Shown here: piece by piece, positions 40,267 to 49,039 of the stretch
Position numbering within the stretch: the stretch's first letter is position 1
Layout of the letters: each line of letters starts with the position of its first letter
NCBI GenBank assembly: GCA_001295865.1
Contig: LJHW01000048.1
Coordinates: forward strand, 19,036-83,035
DNA from: a beta proteobacterium AAP65
GTDB lineage: Bacteria > Pseudomonadota > Gammaproteobacteria > Burkholderiales > Burkholderiaceae_C
DNA: 64,000 nt
Reading direction: 5' to 3'
Program-made: the position numbers and the translations under genes
The notes under the pieces: model-generated
Told to the model about the DNA's origin: nothing
The model's database searches: none
The model's input: only the letters and a program-made list of their open reading frames with translations

Positions 40267-41730
40267 TCAGCGCGGCACGAAGAAGGTCGACTTCTCGCGC
40301 TGGCTGGGCGTTGTGTCGGCACTGATTGTTTTGGTCCCCACGCCCGTGACCTCGAACACCACGGGCACCGACCGGCCCGCGAGCCCTTGTGCCACGGCGA
40401 AGGGCAGGCGCAGGCTCACCGACATCGACGCAACGGCAGCCGGGCCGGCGCTGGCCGGCGTTGCCACGACCTCCAAGCCATCGATCCCGGAGGCGGCCAC
40501 CCGGTAGGTCTGCGGGGACTCCGTGCGGTTCATGATCTGGATGCGGTAGACGTTCTCGACGGCACCCTCCTCCACCACACGTGCCAAAGCGCCGCGGTCC
40601 TTGACGACGTCGAACTTGAACGGGCTGCGCATCGCCACGCTGGCTGCGAACGCGATGCTGGCCGCAGATAGCACGGCCCCGTAGACCAGAACACGCGGCC
40701 GCAGCGCACGCTTGAACATCTGCAGCCGCGTCCAGCCATTCACGACACCGTTCTCGGTGGAATAACGGATCAGCCCCTTGGCGTAGCCCATCTTGTCCAT
40801 CACGTCGTCGCAGACGTCGATGCAGGCGGCGCAGCCGATGCACTCGTTCTGCAGCCCGTTGCGGATGTCGATGCCGGTGGGGCAGACCTGCACGCACAGG
40901 GTGCAGTCGATGCAGTCGCCCAGGCCCTGCGCCGCGGCGTTCGTCTTCTTCGAGCGAGAGCCCCGGGGGTCGCCGCGCCCGGCGTCGTAGGTGATGACCA
41001 GGGAGTCCTTGTCGATCAAGGCGCTCTGGAACCGCGCGTAGGGGCACATGTACTTGCACATCTGCTCGCGCAGGAAACCCGCGTTGCCGTAGGTGGCGGC
41101 GCCGTAGAACAGCACCCAGAAGGTGTTCCACGCCGACATGTCCAGGGCCACCGCGGCGGCGGCCAGTTCCCGGATCGGCGTGAAGTAGCCGACGAAGCTG
41201 AAGCCGGTGATCAGCGCGATGGCCAGCCAAACTCCGTGCTTGGCTCCCTTGCGGAGGATCTTGTTCACGCCCCATGGTCCCTGGTCCAGTCGCATGCGGG
41301 CGATGCGATCGCCTTCGATCCGTCGTTCTGCCCACATGAAGATCTCGGTGTACACCGTCTGTGGGCAGGTGTAGCCGCACCACAGCCGGCCGGCCACGGC
41401 GGTGAAGAAGAACAGTGCCAGGGCCGACAAGACCAGCAATGCGGCCAGGAAGATCAGGTCCTGCGGATAGAGCAGCAAGCCAAAGATGTAGAAACGCTGG
41501 GCGTCCAGGTCGAACAGCACCGCCTGGCGGCCGCCCCACTGCAGCCACGGCAGGCCGAAGAACAGCACCTGGGTCAGCCAGACGAAGACCCAGCGCCAGG
41601 TGGCGAACCATCCCTTGACCGCACGCGGGTAGATGGTCGCTTGCTTCTGGTACATCGAGACGAACTGCTCGCCGTCGTCGCTCGCGCCCGATACCGGCGC
41701 GATGGGGATGACCTTCCGGGAACTTGCCAT
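40267..41730 (-). CDS. ccoG: Cytochrome c oxidase accessory protein CcoG (RdxA/FixG)
   Basis: A 487-residue membrane protein with about five helices. Polyferredoxin motifs are CDCTLCVQVCPTGIDIR-like (here CIDCTLCVQVCPTGI) and CIGCAACIDVCDD. Additional pairs are CGYTCPQTVYTE and CKYMCPYARFQ. The C-terminal domain is an immunoglobulin-like fold. CcoG helps deliver copper to cbb3-type oxidase. The ccoNOP genes are not in the window. The ferredoxin gene lies 46 bases upstream on the same strand. Confidence 0.93.
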   Translation of the reverse strand: MASSRKVIPIAPVSGASDDGEQFVSMYQKQATIYPRAVKGWFATWRWVFVWLTQVLFFGLPWLQWGGRQAVLFDLDAQRFYIFGLLLYPQDLIFLAALLVLSALALFFFTAVAGRLWCGYTCPQTVYTEIFMWAERRIEGDRIARMRLDQGPWGVNKILRKGAKHGVWLAIALITGFSFVGYFTPIRELAAAAVALDMSAWNTFWVLFYGAATYGNAGFLREQMCKYMCPYARFQSALIDKDSLVITYDAGRGDPRGSRSKKTNAAAQGLGDCIDCTLCVQVCPTGIDIRNGLQNECIGCAACIDVCDDVMDKMGYAKGLIRYSTENGVVNGWTRLQMFKRALRPRVLVYGAVLSAASIAFAASVAMRSPFKFDVVKDRGALARVVEEGAVENVYRIQIMNRTESPQTYRVAASGIDGLEVVATPASAGPAAVASMSVSLRLPFAVAQGLAGRSVPVVFEVTGVGTKTISADTTPSQREKSTFFVPR

Positions 41731-41776
41731 GCTCAGGGCGAGCCGGCCAACGAGCGGTCACATCGCATCAAGGCTT

Positions 41777-42100
41777 TCATCGCTTCAGCTCGCCCAGCTT
41801 GTGTTCAATCTTGCTCCAGGCTTCGGCATCCGGCAGAGCGAGCTTGGTTTTCGTGATCGGCTTCCATTCGCGCGACAACTCGGCGTTCAGCGGCGTGAAG
41901 TGCTGCTGGCCGGTGGGTACGTCTTCTTCGGCATAGATGGCATTCACCGGACACTCGGGAACGCAGACCGCGCAGTCGATGCATTCGTCCGGGTCGATGA
42001 CCAGGAAGTTTGGCCCTTCGCGAAAGGCGTCGACCGGACACACGTCCACGCAATCGGTGTACTTGCACCGGATGCAGGCCTCGGTGACGACGAAGGTCAT
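41777..42100 (-). CDS. fdxA: Seven-iron ferredoxin (FdxA)
   Basis: A 107-residue ferredoxin. The cysteines occur as C-IRCKYTDCVDVCPVDAF with the C-x7-C spacing of the [3Fe-4S] cluster, and then CIDCAVCVPECPVNAIY for the [4Fe-4S] cluster. The C-terminal tail (LALPDAEAW) is typical of FdxA. It is a small soluble electron carrier. It lies between ccoG and the DUF2249 gene on the same strand, perhaps providing electrons for nitrogen-oxide metabolism. Confidence 0.92.
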   Translation of the reverse strand: MTFVVTEACIRCKYTDCVDVCPVDAFREGPNFLVIDPDECIDCAVCVPECPVNAIYAEEDVPTGQQHFTPLNAELSREWKPITKTKLALPDAEAWSKIEHKLGELKR

Positions 42101-42118
42101 CGCTGCGCGAGTGGAATG

Positions 42119-42433
42119 TCAACCGCAACAGGCGCCGCCTGAGCAGCAGGAATCGCCCTTGGCGCCCGCCGATGGCACGGCGGCATCAGCGATGCGGGTG
42201 ATCTGGATGCGCCAGACCGACGGGCCGGCTTCCAGCGTGGCCCATTCGAACTGACCCAGAGCGCGGTCATCGAACTGATAGCGCAGGGGCTGCGGGTTGT
42301 GGTCGTTCACGAGTTGCAGCGCCTGGCCGGTGGCCAGGGCATCGAAGCGGCCGAAGATCAGCGGGTGACGTTCACGCGGCGGGATGGTCCGCAGGTCCAG
42401 CTCAAAGGTGGGTTGAATCAGGGTTGCAGTCAT
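42119..42433 (-). CDS. DUF2249 protein with a cysteine-rich tail
   Basis: A 104-residue protein with the DUF2249 core (FELDLRTIPPRERHPLIFGRFDAL, LQLVNDHNPQPLRYQF). Its tail CCSGGACCG has four cysteines that could bind metal. DUF2249 proteins commonly accompany hemerythrins, NnrS and nitrite-reduction genes, as here, but their biochemical role is not established. It is 77 bases downstream of nnrS on the same strand and 18 bases from fdxA. Confidence 0.85.
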   Translation of the reverse strand: MTATLIQPTFELDLRTIPPRERHPLIFGRFDALATGQALQLVNDHNPQPLRYQFDDRALGQFEWATLEAGPSVWRIQITRIADAAVPSAGAKGDSCCSGGACCG

Positions 42434-42510
42434 GGGAACCTTTCAGGAGTGAAGTGCGCACCTGGCCGCGCGACATGCGCGGTGGAAATGCGAAGAGGGA
42501 ACAGGAACGT

Positions 42511-43749
42511 TCAGCCGTCCTTGCCGTCGAGACGACTGCTCAGCAGCCAAGGCGTGAAGACCCAGAGGTAGAGCGCGAAAGCCACGGCCCAGGCGGCTGC
42601 AGCCACCACGAGCCAATCGGCCGTGTGGGCCGGCGCCACCAAGGGGAGCAGCACCCGGGCGACGGCAGCACCCGCTACCAGCAGGTAGGCGGCCACCTCC
42701 AGACGGGACACCTTGAGCGGGCGCCCCGTGTGGCCTCTCGCCGTGCGGGTGACCATGCCGACGATGAGCCCGGCCGTGGCACCCACCGCCAGAGCGTGAA
42801 TACCGGCAGAAGCGGCCACGCCACCCACCTGCGTCCAGGCCAGCAGCAGGAATCCGACGGGCAACCAGGCATACGCCGCGTGCAGCACCCACAGGATGGG
42901 GCGCGCGCGGGTGCGCAAGGGCTGCCAGTGCCACAACCGGGCGGCATGCAGCAAGGCCGAAGCGGCGAATCCAGCTGCCGTGACCGGGTTGGCCGGCAGC
43001 AGCACCCACGCCGCCAGCGACAGCGCCGTCGCCGCCAGCGCGCTGCGCTCCAGCCAGGCTGGAACTTTCAGCTGCTGGCCCGGCAGCGCCGACATCGTGA
43101 ACGCTGGAATCACCCGCCCGGCGATCACGCATTCGATCATCACGACCAAGGCCAACCCGGCGTGCAGCGCCCGCAGCGGATCGATGTTCAGCCAGCCCAC
43201 AACGGCAGCATGAAAGGTGGCATTCGCTGTAGCCAACAGCAGCAGGATCGCGCCCAGCGGCAGGTTGCGCCGGTTGCCTGCTTTCAACAGCACCCGGATC
43301 AGCACGAAGGCCACCCAAGGCAGCAGCACCACGTCCAAAACGGCATAGACCGCGTACGGCGCTCCCACTGCTGAAAGCCGCGCGGCCAGCCACAGCCCCG
43401 CCATAGCAGCCAGCGTGGCGCCGCGCGGCGTGGCCAGGCTTGTCCAGGCCTTGCCGGCCGTCAGCAGGAAACCGACGATCACTGCCACGGCAAAGCCGTA
43501 GAGCATCTCGTGGGCGTGCCACAGCAGCGGCGGCATCGTCGAAGGCAGTGCCACCAGGCCCAGGAGGCCCGCGATCCAGTACGGCACCGCGAACAGGGCG
43601 AACGCGGCGGCACCCAGGTAGAACGGCCGGAATCCGAGGCGAAACAGCGGCCAGCCGGGCAAGGGGAACTGCGCGCTGGAAGCGGACGCGGCGGCGCTCT
43701 GCGGGGCACCTGTGGCGACCAGGGGGATGACGGGTATCGGCTTCGTCAT
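42511..43749 (-). CDS. nnrS: NnrS family membrane protein
   Basis: A 412-residue protein with about twelve transmembrane segments. The NnrS pattern is LFRLGFRPFYLGAAAFAL, LLWHAHEMLYGFAVAVIVGFLLTA and VIAGRVIPAFTMSAL, with many buried His and Arg. NnrS is a heme- and copper-binding protein tied to nitric-oxide tolerance. The start MTKPIPVIPL at 43749 was taken; the open frame upstream crosses the operator. Two NsrR-type sites lie between it and the divergent Rrf2 regulator, so induction by NO is expected. Confidence 0.9.
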   Translation of the reverse strand: MTKPIPVIPLVATGAPQSAAASASSAQFPLPGWPLFRLGFRPFYLGAAAFALFAVPYWIAGLLGLVALPSTMPPLLWHAHEMLYGFAVAVIVGFLLTAGKAWTSLATPRGATLAAMAGLWLAARLSAVGAPYAVYAVLDVVLLPWVAFVLIRVLLKAGNRRNLPLGAILLLLATANATFHAAVVGWLNIDPLRALHAGLALVVMIECVIAGRVIPAFTMSALPGQQLKVPAWLERSALAATALSLAAWVLLPANPVTAAGFAASALLHAARLWHWQPLRTRARPILWVLHAAYAWLPVGFLLLAWTQVGGVAASAGIHALAVGATAGLIVGMVTRTARGHTGRPLKVSRLEVAAYLLVAGAAVARVLLPLVAPAHTADWLVVAAAAWAVAFALYLWVFTPWLLSSRLDGKDG

Positions 43750-43796
43750 GACCGCGCGCCCCATCCATGTGGCCCACGAATTGGGCTGTCGAGCAA

Positions 43797-43819
43797 AAGA
43801 TGCAGCATGTGTACATGTT
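43797..43819. promoter_or_regulatory. NsrR-type operator 1
   Basis: AAGATGCA-N7-TACATGTT matches the NsrR consensus (AAGATGYA-N7-TRCATCTT) at 15 of 16 positions in the two outer octamers. It lies 47 bases upstream of nnrS, where bound NsrR would repress until NO damages its cluster. Confidence 0.65.
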
Positions 43820-43837
43820 AATGACTGGTCGTCTTTA

Positions 43838-43860
43838 AAGCAATACACTGCGTGCATCTT
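43838..43860. promoter_or_regulatory. NsrR-type operator 2
   Basis: AAG..xYA-N7-TGCATCTT has a perfect right octamer and a weaker left one (5 of 8). It lies 11 bases before the Rrf2 gene start and would serve autoregulation. Confidence 0.55.
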
Positions 43861-43871
43861 TAAGGATTGCC

Positions 43872-44381
43872 ATGCGCCTGTCCGAATACACCGACTACGC
43901 CCTGCGGGTGCTGATGTACTGCGCGGCGCACCGGGACCGCCTGGTGACGATCGGCGCGCTGGCCGAGCACCACGGGCTGTCGAAGAACCACCTGATGAAG
44001 GTCGTCAACGACCTGGCCCGTCAGGGACTGCTAGCAACCACCAGGGGCCGCGGCGGTGGCCTGCGGCTGATGGCCGAGCCCGAGACCATCCGCATCGGCG
44101 ACGTGGTGCGCGCCACCGAGACCGACTTCAGGCTGGTGGAGTGTTTTGACGCCGCCACCAACGCCTGCACGCTCACGCCGAGCTGCCGGCTGAAGCACCT
44201 CTTCGATGACGCGCTGGCGGGCTACTTCAAGGCGCTGGACGGCGCCACGCTGGCGGACATGACGCAAGGCCTGTCGGCGGCTGGCGCCAAGTTCAACCGA
44301 CAGTCTGCAGGCCGCAATCTGCCTGCAGTCGTGGCCCCGCCGACCCCGCGGCGCGCCACGCGCCCCGGCCGCAGCGCCTGA
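43872..44381 (+). CDS. nsrR: Rrf2-family NO sensor, NsrR-like
   Basis: A 169-residue regulator that starts MRLSEYTDYALRVLMYCA, as in NsrR. The winged helix includes LAEHHGLSKNHLMKVVNDLARQGLL and TRGRGGGLRL. The iron-sulfur cysteines are C91, C99 and C105 in ECFDAATNACTLTPSC, close to the spacing of E. coli NsrR (C91, C96, C102). The 25-residue tail is a Pro/Arg-rich extension. NsrR loses repression when NO attacks the cluster. Two matching operator sequences lie between this gene and nnrS. Confidence 0.88.
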   Translation: MRLSEYTDYALRVLMYCAAHRDRLVTIGALAEHHGLSKNHLMKVVNDLARQGLLATTRGRGGGLRLMAEPETIRIGDVVRATETDFRLVECFDAATNACTLTPSCRLKHLFDDALAGYFKALDGATLADMTQGLSAAGAKFNRQSAGRNLPAVVAPPTPRRATRPGRSA

Positions 44382-44404
44382 AGGCCCACAGGAGCAATCT
44401 CACC

Positions 44405-44977
44405 ATGGCCCTGACCCTGCCCGGCCACAGCGCCCCTGCTGTCGGCTTCGAAGTCCCGCTGGAAATGCTGGCCGCCTGCCACGGGCGCGTGCAGCACCAG
44501 TGCGAAACCCTGCTGCGACTGGTCACCCACCTGGAGACCCATGGCGCGGACCGCCCTGCGCAAGAAGCCGCGATTGCTGTCATGCGCTACTTCGATACAG
44601 CAGCGCGCCACCACCACGAGGACGAGGAGCAGGACCTGTTTCCCGCCCTGCTGGAGTCCATGGCCGGCTCCGATGCGGTATGTCTGCGCGAGCTGACCGC
44701 GTCGCTATGCAGTGATCACCGCCTGCTCGAACAACGCTGGTTCGCTTTGCGCCAGCGGTTGTCGCGCATCGCCGAAGGCGCCACGTCAACACTGGCCGGC
44801 GCCGACATACCGGGCTTCGTCAGGTTGTACGAGCAGCACATTGCCCGCGAGGAAGCCGAGCTGCTGCCCATGGCGACTCGCTTGCTGAGTGATGTCGAAC
44901 TGGATCGCATCGGCCTCGCCATGCGCCGCCGGCGCGGCGTTGTCGCGGTGACCGCAGCGATCGCACCTCAGCCCTGA
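44405..44977 (+). CDS. Hemerythrin-domain protein
   Basis: A 190-residue four-helix-bundle protein. Iron-ligand candidates are H70-level residues in YFDTAARHHHEDEEQDLFPALL, then H in CSDHRLLEQRW, and H/E in YEQHIAREEAELLPMA. Such proteins bind a di-iron centre and handle O2 or NO. It follows nsrR by 23 bases and is probably in the same transcript. The 3' end overlaps the convergent nitroreductase gene by 10 bases. Confidence 0.85.
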   Translation: MALTLPGHSAPAVGFEVPLEMLAACHGRVQHQCETLLRLVTHLETHGADRPAQEAAIAVMRYFDTAARHHHEDEEQDLFPALLESMAGSDAVCLRELTASLCSDHRLLEQRWFALRQRLSRIAEGATSTLAGADIPGFVRLYEQHIAREEAELLPMATRLLSDVELDRIGLAMRRRRGVVAVTAAIAPQP

Positions 44978-45549
44978 TCGATCCGCCAGCCGCTGATGAC
45001 CGCTGATGCTTCGGCCCCGGCCTTCGGATGCGCCGCGCGGACAGGGCGACCCGCGATGACCCAGTTGGCAAGCCGTTCTCCCGGCCCGCAGAACGCCGCG
45101 TGCACCGCCGGGTCGGACACCGAAGCGCCGCTCAGCGCCTTGGCACCAAAGCCCATCAGGTGCAGGGCATTCATGAAATTCATCAATGCCGCGCCGACGC
45201 ACAGCCACTGCTCGTGCGGCGGGACATCGGGCACGTCGTCGAGCACGCGGGCGACCAGCGCGACCAGCCCGGGGCCGTTGAAGGCACGCGCCCGGGCGCG
45301 TTCGACTTCTTCGGCGGTCTGCCCACGTTGCTGTGCACCCGCTGCAAACAACCCGGCCAATGCATCGCGCTGGCTGTCAACAACCACGACAAACCGGAAC
45401 GGGCGCAAACTGCCATGGTCGGGCGCACGCAAGGCCAGGTCCGCGGCGCGGGCCCACTGCTCTGCGCTCGGCCCCGGTGGCGTCAGGTACTTCGGCCCCA
45501 TCGAGTAACGCAGCGCCAGCAGGTCCAGCAGTTCGTCCGCGGCATTCAC
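44968..45549 (-). CDS. Nitroreductase-family protein
   Basis: A 193-residue flavoprotein. Family blocks are LRAPDHGSLRPFRFVVV (FMN binding), ALMNFMNALHLMGFGAKALSG and WVIAGRPVRAAHPK near the C-terminus. It would reduce nitro or quinone compounds with NAD(P)H. The start overlaps the stop of narL (ATGA), so it is translated as the third gene of the narXL operon, which is an unusual partner for that system. Confidence 0.83.
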   Translation of the reverse strand: MNAADELLDLLALRYSMGPKYLTPPGPSAEQWARAADLALRAPDHGSLRPFRFVVVVDSQRDALAGLFAAGAQQRGQTAEEVERARARAFNGPGLVALVARVLDDVPDVPPHEQWLCVGAALMNFMNALHLMGFGAKALSGASVSDPAVHAAFCGPGERLANWVIAGRPVRAAHPKAGAEASAVISGWRIDQG

Positions 45550-46217
45550 CCCTGCCGCCCTGCCAGGTACACCGCCGCCTGCACCCGGGAACTGAGGTTC
45601 AGCTTGCGCAGGATGTGTTGCACGTGGATCTTCACCGTGGCTTCGGCGATGTTCAGCTCGCGCGCAAGTTCCTTGTTGCTGGCGCCCTTGGCGATCAGGG
45701 CCAGGATCTCGCGCTCACGCGGGGACAGGCTGTGGATCGGGTCGGTGTCGACAGCCGGCGGCGGTGGTGTGACAGTGCCCTGCCCCGCCTGGAACGCGCT
45801 TACCAGCTTGCTCGTCATCTCGGGGCTGACGACCGATTCGCCGGCCATCGTGCGTTGGATGGCCGAGGCCAGCATCTCGCTGTCCATGGTCTTGAGCAGG
45901 TAGCCGCGGGCGCCGCCGCGCAGCGCCGCTGCCAGGTCTCGCTCGTCCTCGCTGACGGTCAGCATCAGCACCCGGGCCTGGGGCGCCGAGGCCTTGAACC
46001 CGGCCAGCGCGTCGATACCGTTGACGCCGGGCATGTGGTTGTCCAGCAGGATCACGTCGGGCTGGGTTTGCGCGGCCCGCTGGTGCGCCTCGTTGGCGTC
46101 GCCGGCCTCGGCCACCACCTGGAAGCGGGCGTCGCCCGCCAGCAGCGAAATCAACCCGCGGCGGAACAGCGTGTGGTCGTCGACCACCAGCACGCGAATG
46201 GGCTGTGCGGCGATCAT
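45546..46217 (-). CDS. narL: Nitrate/nitrite response regulator NarL
   Basis: A 223-residue LuxR/FixJ-type regulator. The receiver has D13-D14, phosphoacceptor D59 (VILLDNHMPG) and the lysine in GYLLKTM. The DNA-binding domain is LSPREREILALIAKGASNKELARELNIAEATVKIHVQHILRKL, close to NarL. ATG 46217 was chosen; it overlaps the narX stop by ATGA. With NarX it would activate narK-narGHJI in response to nitrate. A NarL-like 7-2-7 repeat lies upstream of narK1 at 61914-61929. Confidence 0.9.
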   Translation of the reverse strand: MIAAQPIRVLVVDDHTLFRRGLISLLAGDARFQVVAEAGDANEAHQRAAQTQPDVILLDNHMPGVNGIDALAGFKASAPQARVLMLTVSEDERDLAAALRGGARGYLLKTMDSEMLASAIQRTMAGESVVSPEMTSKLVSAFQAGQGTVTPPPPAVDTDPIHSLSPREREILALIAKGASNKELARELNIAEATVKIHVQHILRKLNLSSRVQAAVYLAGRQG

Positions 46218-48160
46218 GCGGCCAGCCCCAGGCGTTCGGGCAGCTTCAGCACCACGCAAGTGCCCGAGCCTGGCACCGAGGCCACCTCCACCGTCGCGCC
46301 GATGTTGTGTGCCCGTTCGCGCATGATGCGCAGCCCCACATGGGTCTCGTCGGGGCCGGCGCCATCGGGGTCGAAGCCACAGCCGTCATCGCGCACCTCC
46401 ACGCGCCACTGCGGCGTCTGCTGCACTTCCACCCACACCTCTCGCGCCTGCGCATGCTTGCGCACGTTGGACAGGGCTTCCTGTACCACGTGCAACACCT
46501 GCACCTGCACGTCCGCAGGCAGCGGCATGCCGTCGCCTTCGATGTCCAGATGGGTGGCCAGGCCTGTCTGGTGCTCAAACTTCTGCAGCGTGGTCTTCAA
46601 GGCGGGAGCGATGTCTTCGGTGTTGGTGCGGGTGCGGAAGTGCACCAGCAGTTCACGCACGTCGCCGAGACTTTCGTGGACGCCGGCGTCGAGTTCGCCC
46701 AGGGTCCTGTCGATGCGGGCGGCATCCGTGCTCTTGATGTCGTTGCGCAGCAGGCCCAACTGGATCTTCAGGAAGGCCAGACTCTGGGCGATGGAGTCGT
46801 GCAGCTCACTCGCGATGAAGCTGCGTTCCTCGGCCACGGCGGTCTCTCGTTGCAGGGCAGCTGCACGCAGGCCTTCGATGGCACCCGCCAGGTGGCTGGC
46901 AATGGTTTCCAGCAAGGCACGGTCGTCGTCGGACAAGGTCCTGGGTTCGCGGTAGAACAGGTTGAGCTCGCCAACCATGCGCTCGTGCAGCCTCACGGGC
47001 ACGCTGATGATGGTCTGGAAGCCTTCTCGGGCGCAGTGCCCAAGACGCGACGCGGGGCCGTCCGGCTGGATCGGAATCACGCGCGTCATGGCGCCGCCTT
47101 GGGGCTGGCCGCACAAGCAATCACCGGTGGGGATACACAGTTCTTCGTCGACCACCGCCTGCGGCAGGCAGTCCGACGCCAACAGCATGTACTTGCGGTT
47201 GGCCTCGTCCGACCAGCGCACGGCCGAGGCGTCGGCACGGGCCACCTGACGCACCTGCTTGGCGATGCCCTGCGCCAGCGCTTCCAGCGTCTCGGCACGG
47301 GCCACGAAGGCGGCCGATTCGTACAAGGCCGCGAGGCGCGCACGTTGGGCCTCCAGGTGCTCGGTCTTTTCCTGCACCTTGGACTCGAGGTTCTGGTACA
47401 GCCCCTGCAGCGTTTCGGCCATGCGGTTGAAACCGGCCGCGAGCGCGCCGAATTCGTCGTTGGCACCTGGGTCGACCCGCGCGCCCAGGTCGCCCGCCTC
47501 CACCCGGGCCAGCCCGGCCTGCAACCGGGACAGCGGGTTGAAGATGAACAGCCAGGCCGAATACAGCAAGGCGATCGCACTGCCGATGGTCAGTGCCACC
47601 ATCACGAACTGAACGGCATTCAGGATGGCCGTCAGTCGGGACAGGTGGTGCTCGATTGCCGACACGAAGGTGTCGATGCGGGCTACAAAGGCATCAGCCT
47701 GCTGCCCTGACAGTTCGGCACCCGGTCCAGGCAAGGCGATCCACCTTGCCTTGAGTTCCAGCCAGTCGCGCTGAACAGCTGCAAACGCCTGCTGCGACAG
47801 GGCGTCGTGTGGAACGAGCAGCGGACGTGCCGGATCGCCCGTGCGCAACACGCTCACGCTTTGGTCGAACTGTGCCGCCAGCCCTGCAATCTGTTGCGCG
47901 TCCGTGCGGGCCAGCGTTTGAGCCATGCGCCAGGTCTGCATGCGCATGCGGCCGGCCTCGTTGACAGCCGCCGCACCACCTTCCAACTGCCAGGTCACCC
48001 ATAGCGTCAACCCGATCGAGGCAAACGCCATCAGCAACAAGGCGCCCCCGATGGCACCAAGCTTAGCGGAGAGGCTCCATGTCCGAGGCATGCGTGCACT
48101 GTACTGGAGGCGGGAAATGGACCGAACCTGGTCAAGGCTCGGAGTGACTTCAGTCGCCAT
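46214..48160 (-). CDS. narX: Nitrate sensor histidine kinase NarX
   Basis: A 648-residue kinase with an N-terminal helix (about 35-55) and a periplasmic region that contains a P-box-like nitrate site (NEAGRMRMQTWRMAQ, type IV pilus/NarX N-terminal family). A second helix (about 185-210), HAMP, a GAF-like region with cysteines (CLPQ, CIPTGDCLCGQP) and a HisKA_3 domain follow (ELHDSIAQSLAFLKIQ, H454). The C-terminal ATPase ends GTCVVLKLPERL. An alternative start is MPRTWS at 48091; the upstream ATG overlaps the preceding gene by 11 bases. It forms an operon with narL. Confidence 0.9.
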   Translation of the reverse strand: MATEVTPSLDQVRSISRLQYSARMPRTWSLSAKLGAIGGALLLMAFASIGLTLWVTWQLEGGAAAVNEAGRMRMQTWRMAQTLARTDAQQIAGLAAQFDQSVSVLRTGDPARPLLVPHDALSQQAFAAVQRDWLELKARWIALPGPGAELSGQQADAFVARIDTFVSAIEHHLSRLTAILNAVQFVMVALTIGSAIALLYSAWLFIFNPLSRLQAGLARVEAGDLGARVDPGANDEFGALAAGFNRMAETLQGLYQNLESKVQEKTEHLEAQRARLAALYESAAFVARAETLEALAQGIAKQVRQVARADASAVRWSDEANRKYMLLASDCLPQAVVDEELCIPTGDCLCGQPQGGAMTRVIPIQPDGPASRLGHCAREGFQTIISVPVRLHERMVGELNLFYREPRTLSDDDRALLETIASHLAGAIEGLRAAALQRETAVAEERSFIASELHDSIAQSLAFLKIQLGLLRNDIKSTDAARIDRTLGELDAGVHESLGDVRELLVHFRTRTNTEDIAPALKTTLQKFEHQTGLATHLDIEGDGMPLPADVQVQVLHVVQEALSNVRKHAQAREVWVEVQQTPQWRVEVRDDGCGFDPDGAGPDETHVGLRIMRERAHNIGATVEVASVPGSGTCVVLKLPERLGLAA

Positions 48161-48569
48161 GCGTCAGCCAACCCTGCAAGAACCCCAGCGGGTGGTGCGA
48201 AAGCGCCACCGAACCCATGAACATGTAGACCATCAGAGCCCCGGCGTAGCTGGCGCGGCGCGCCGCCGGCGCCTTCGCCCGCTTTAGCGCCAGTGAGCCC
48301 AAGACGATGTACAGCACCAGCAACAGCAGCTTGGTCCCCAACCAGGGGCTGGCCACCGGGTTCAGCGACAGCAAAACCCAGAGCGCGACACCGGCAGCCA
48401 GCAACAGAGTGTCGATGCCGTAGCTGAGCATCCGCCAGGGCTTGGCCATCGCCCAGCTCTGCCCAGCCAGCACCAGCGCACCGCGCAGTGCGAACAGGCA
48501 TCCACTGACCATCACGAGACCGATATGGGCCGACTTGAGAGGCGAATACCAGACCGCGAACTCAGGCAT
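48150..48569 (-). CDS. SirB2-family membrane protein
   Basis: A 139-residue protein with four hydrophobic helices (HIGLVMVSGCLFALRG, DTLLLAAGVALWVLL, GTKLLLLVLYIVLGSLAL, YAGALMVYMFMGSVAL) and the motif AHIGLVMVSG...RG typical of the SirB family. The molecular role is unknown. It sits immediately upstream of narX, whose start overlaps its end, and diverges from the 48610 gene. Confidence 0.78.
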   Translation of the reverse strand: MPEFAVWYSPLKSAHIGLVMVSGCLFALRGALVLAGQSWAMAKPWRMLSYGIDTLLLAAGVALWVLLSLNPVASPWLGTKLLLLVLYIVLGSLALKRAKAPAARRASYAGALMVYMFMGSVALSHHPLGFLQGWLTHGD

Positions 48570-48609
48570 GGTGATCGATATGTGGGTGGAAGCGACTAAG
48601 CTCGGGGCC

Positions 48610-49014
48610 ATGGAAATCAGTCACTTCAACGACCTGCTGGCAGCCGCTCGGCAGCAACCCGACGCGCAGCGTCTCTTGATGGTGTTTGCTGCAGCGAGCC
48701 TGCCGCCGGACGCCACGGCCGAACAGCGGGCACGCTTCGAAGCAGGTGAGTCCGGCGAGCTGGCACCGCTGATGTGCGTGGACAAGGACCCTGCCGACTT
48801 GAAGGACTTCGCCGCATTGCAGGCGGAAGCCTTGTCCATGGGTCAGGACTGGGCCCTCGTCTTCGCAGCGGCCATGTCTGGCCAGGGAAGGCAGGCTCCC
48901 GCTTCGACACAGGTGGAGGCCGCACTCACCCGCATGGTGGAGGCGGTGAAGTCCGGCAAACTGAGCGGCATGATTCCGTTCGACCGTCAGGGCGAGGCCG
49001 TCCAGCTGGGCTGA
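48610..49014 (+). CDS. Conserved hypothetical protein
   Basis: A 134-residue acidic protein (MEISHFNDLLAAARQQPDAQRLLMVFAAASLP...). Its blocks LAPLMCVDKDPADL and GQDWALVFAAAMSG, and the C-terminal PFDRQGEAVQL, look conserved. I recall similar proteins in Burkholderiales but know no function. The frame is open upstream; ATG 48610 was chosen because it begins the conserved block. It lies alone on the plus strand between minus-strand operons. Confidence 0.65.
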   Translation: MEISHFNDLLAAARQQPDAQRLLMVFAAASLPPDATAEQRARFEAGESGELAPLMCVDKDPADLKDFAALQAEALSMGQDWALVFAAAMSGQGRQAPASTQVEAALTRMVEAVKSGKLSGMIPFDRQGEAVQLG

Positions 49015-49039
49015 CCGGACGGTCGCCCTTTCGCCCCTT

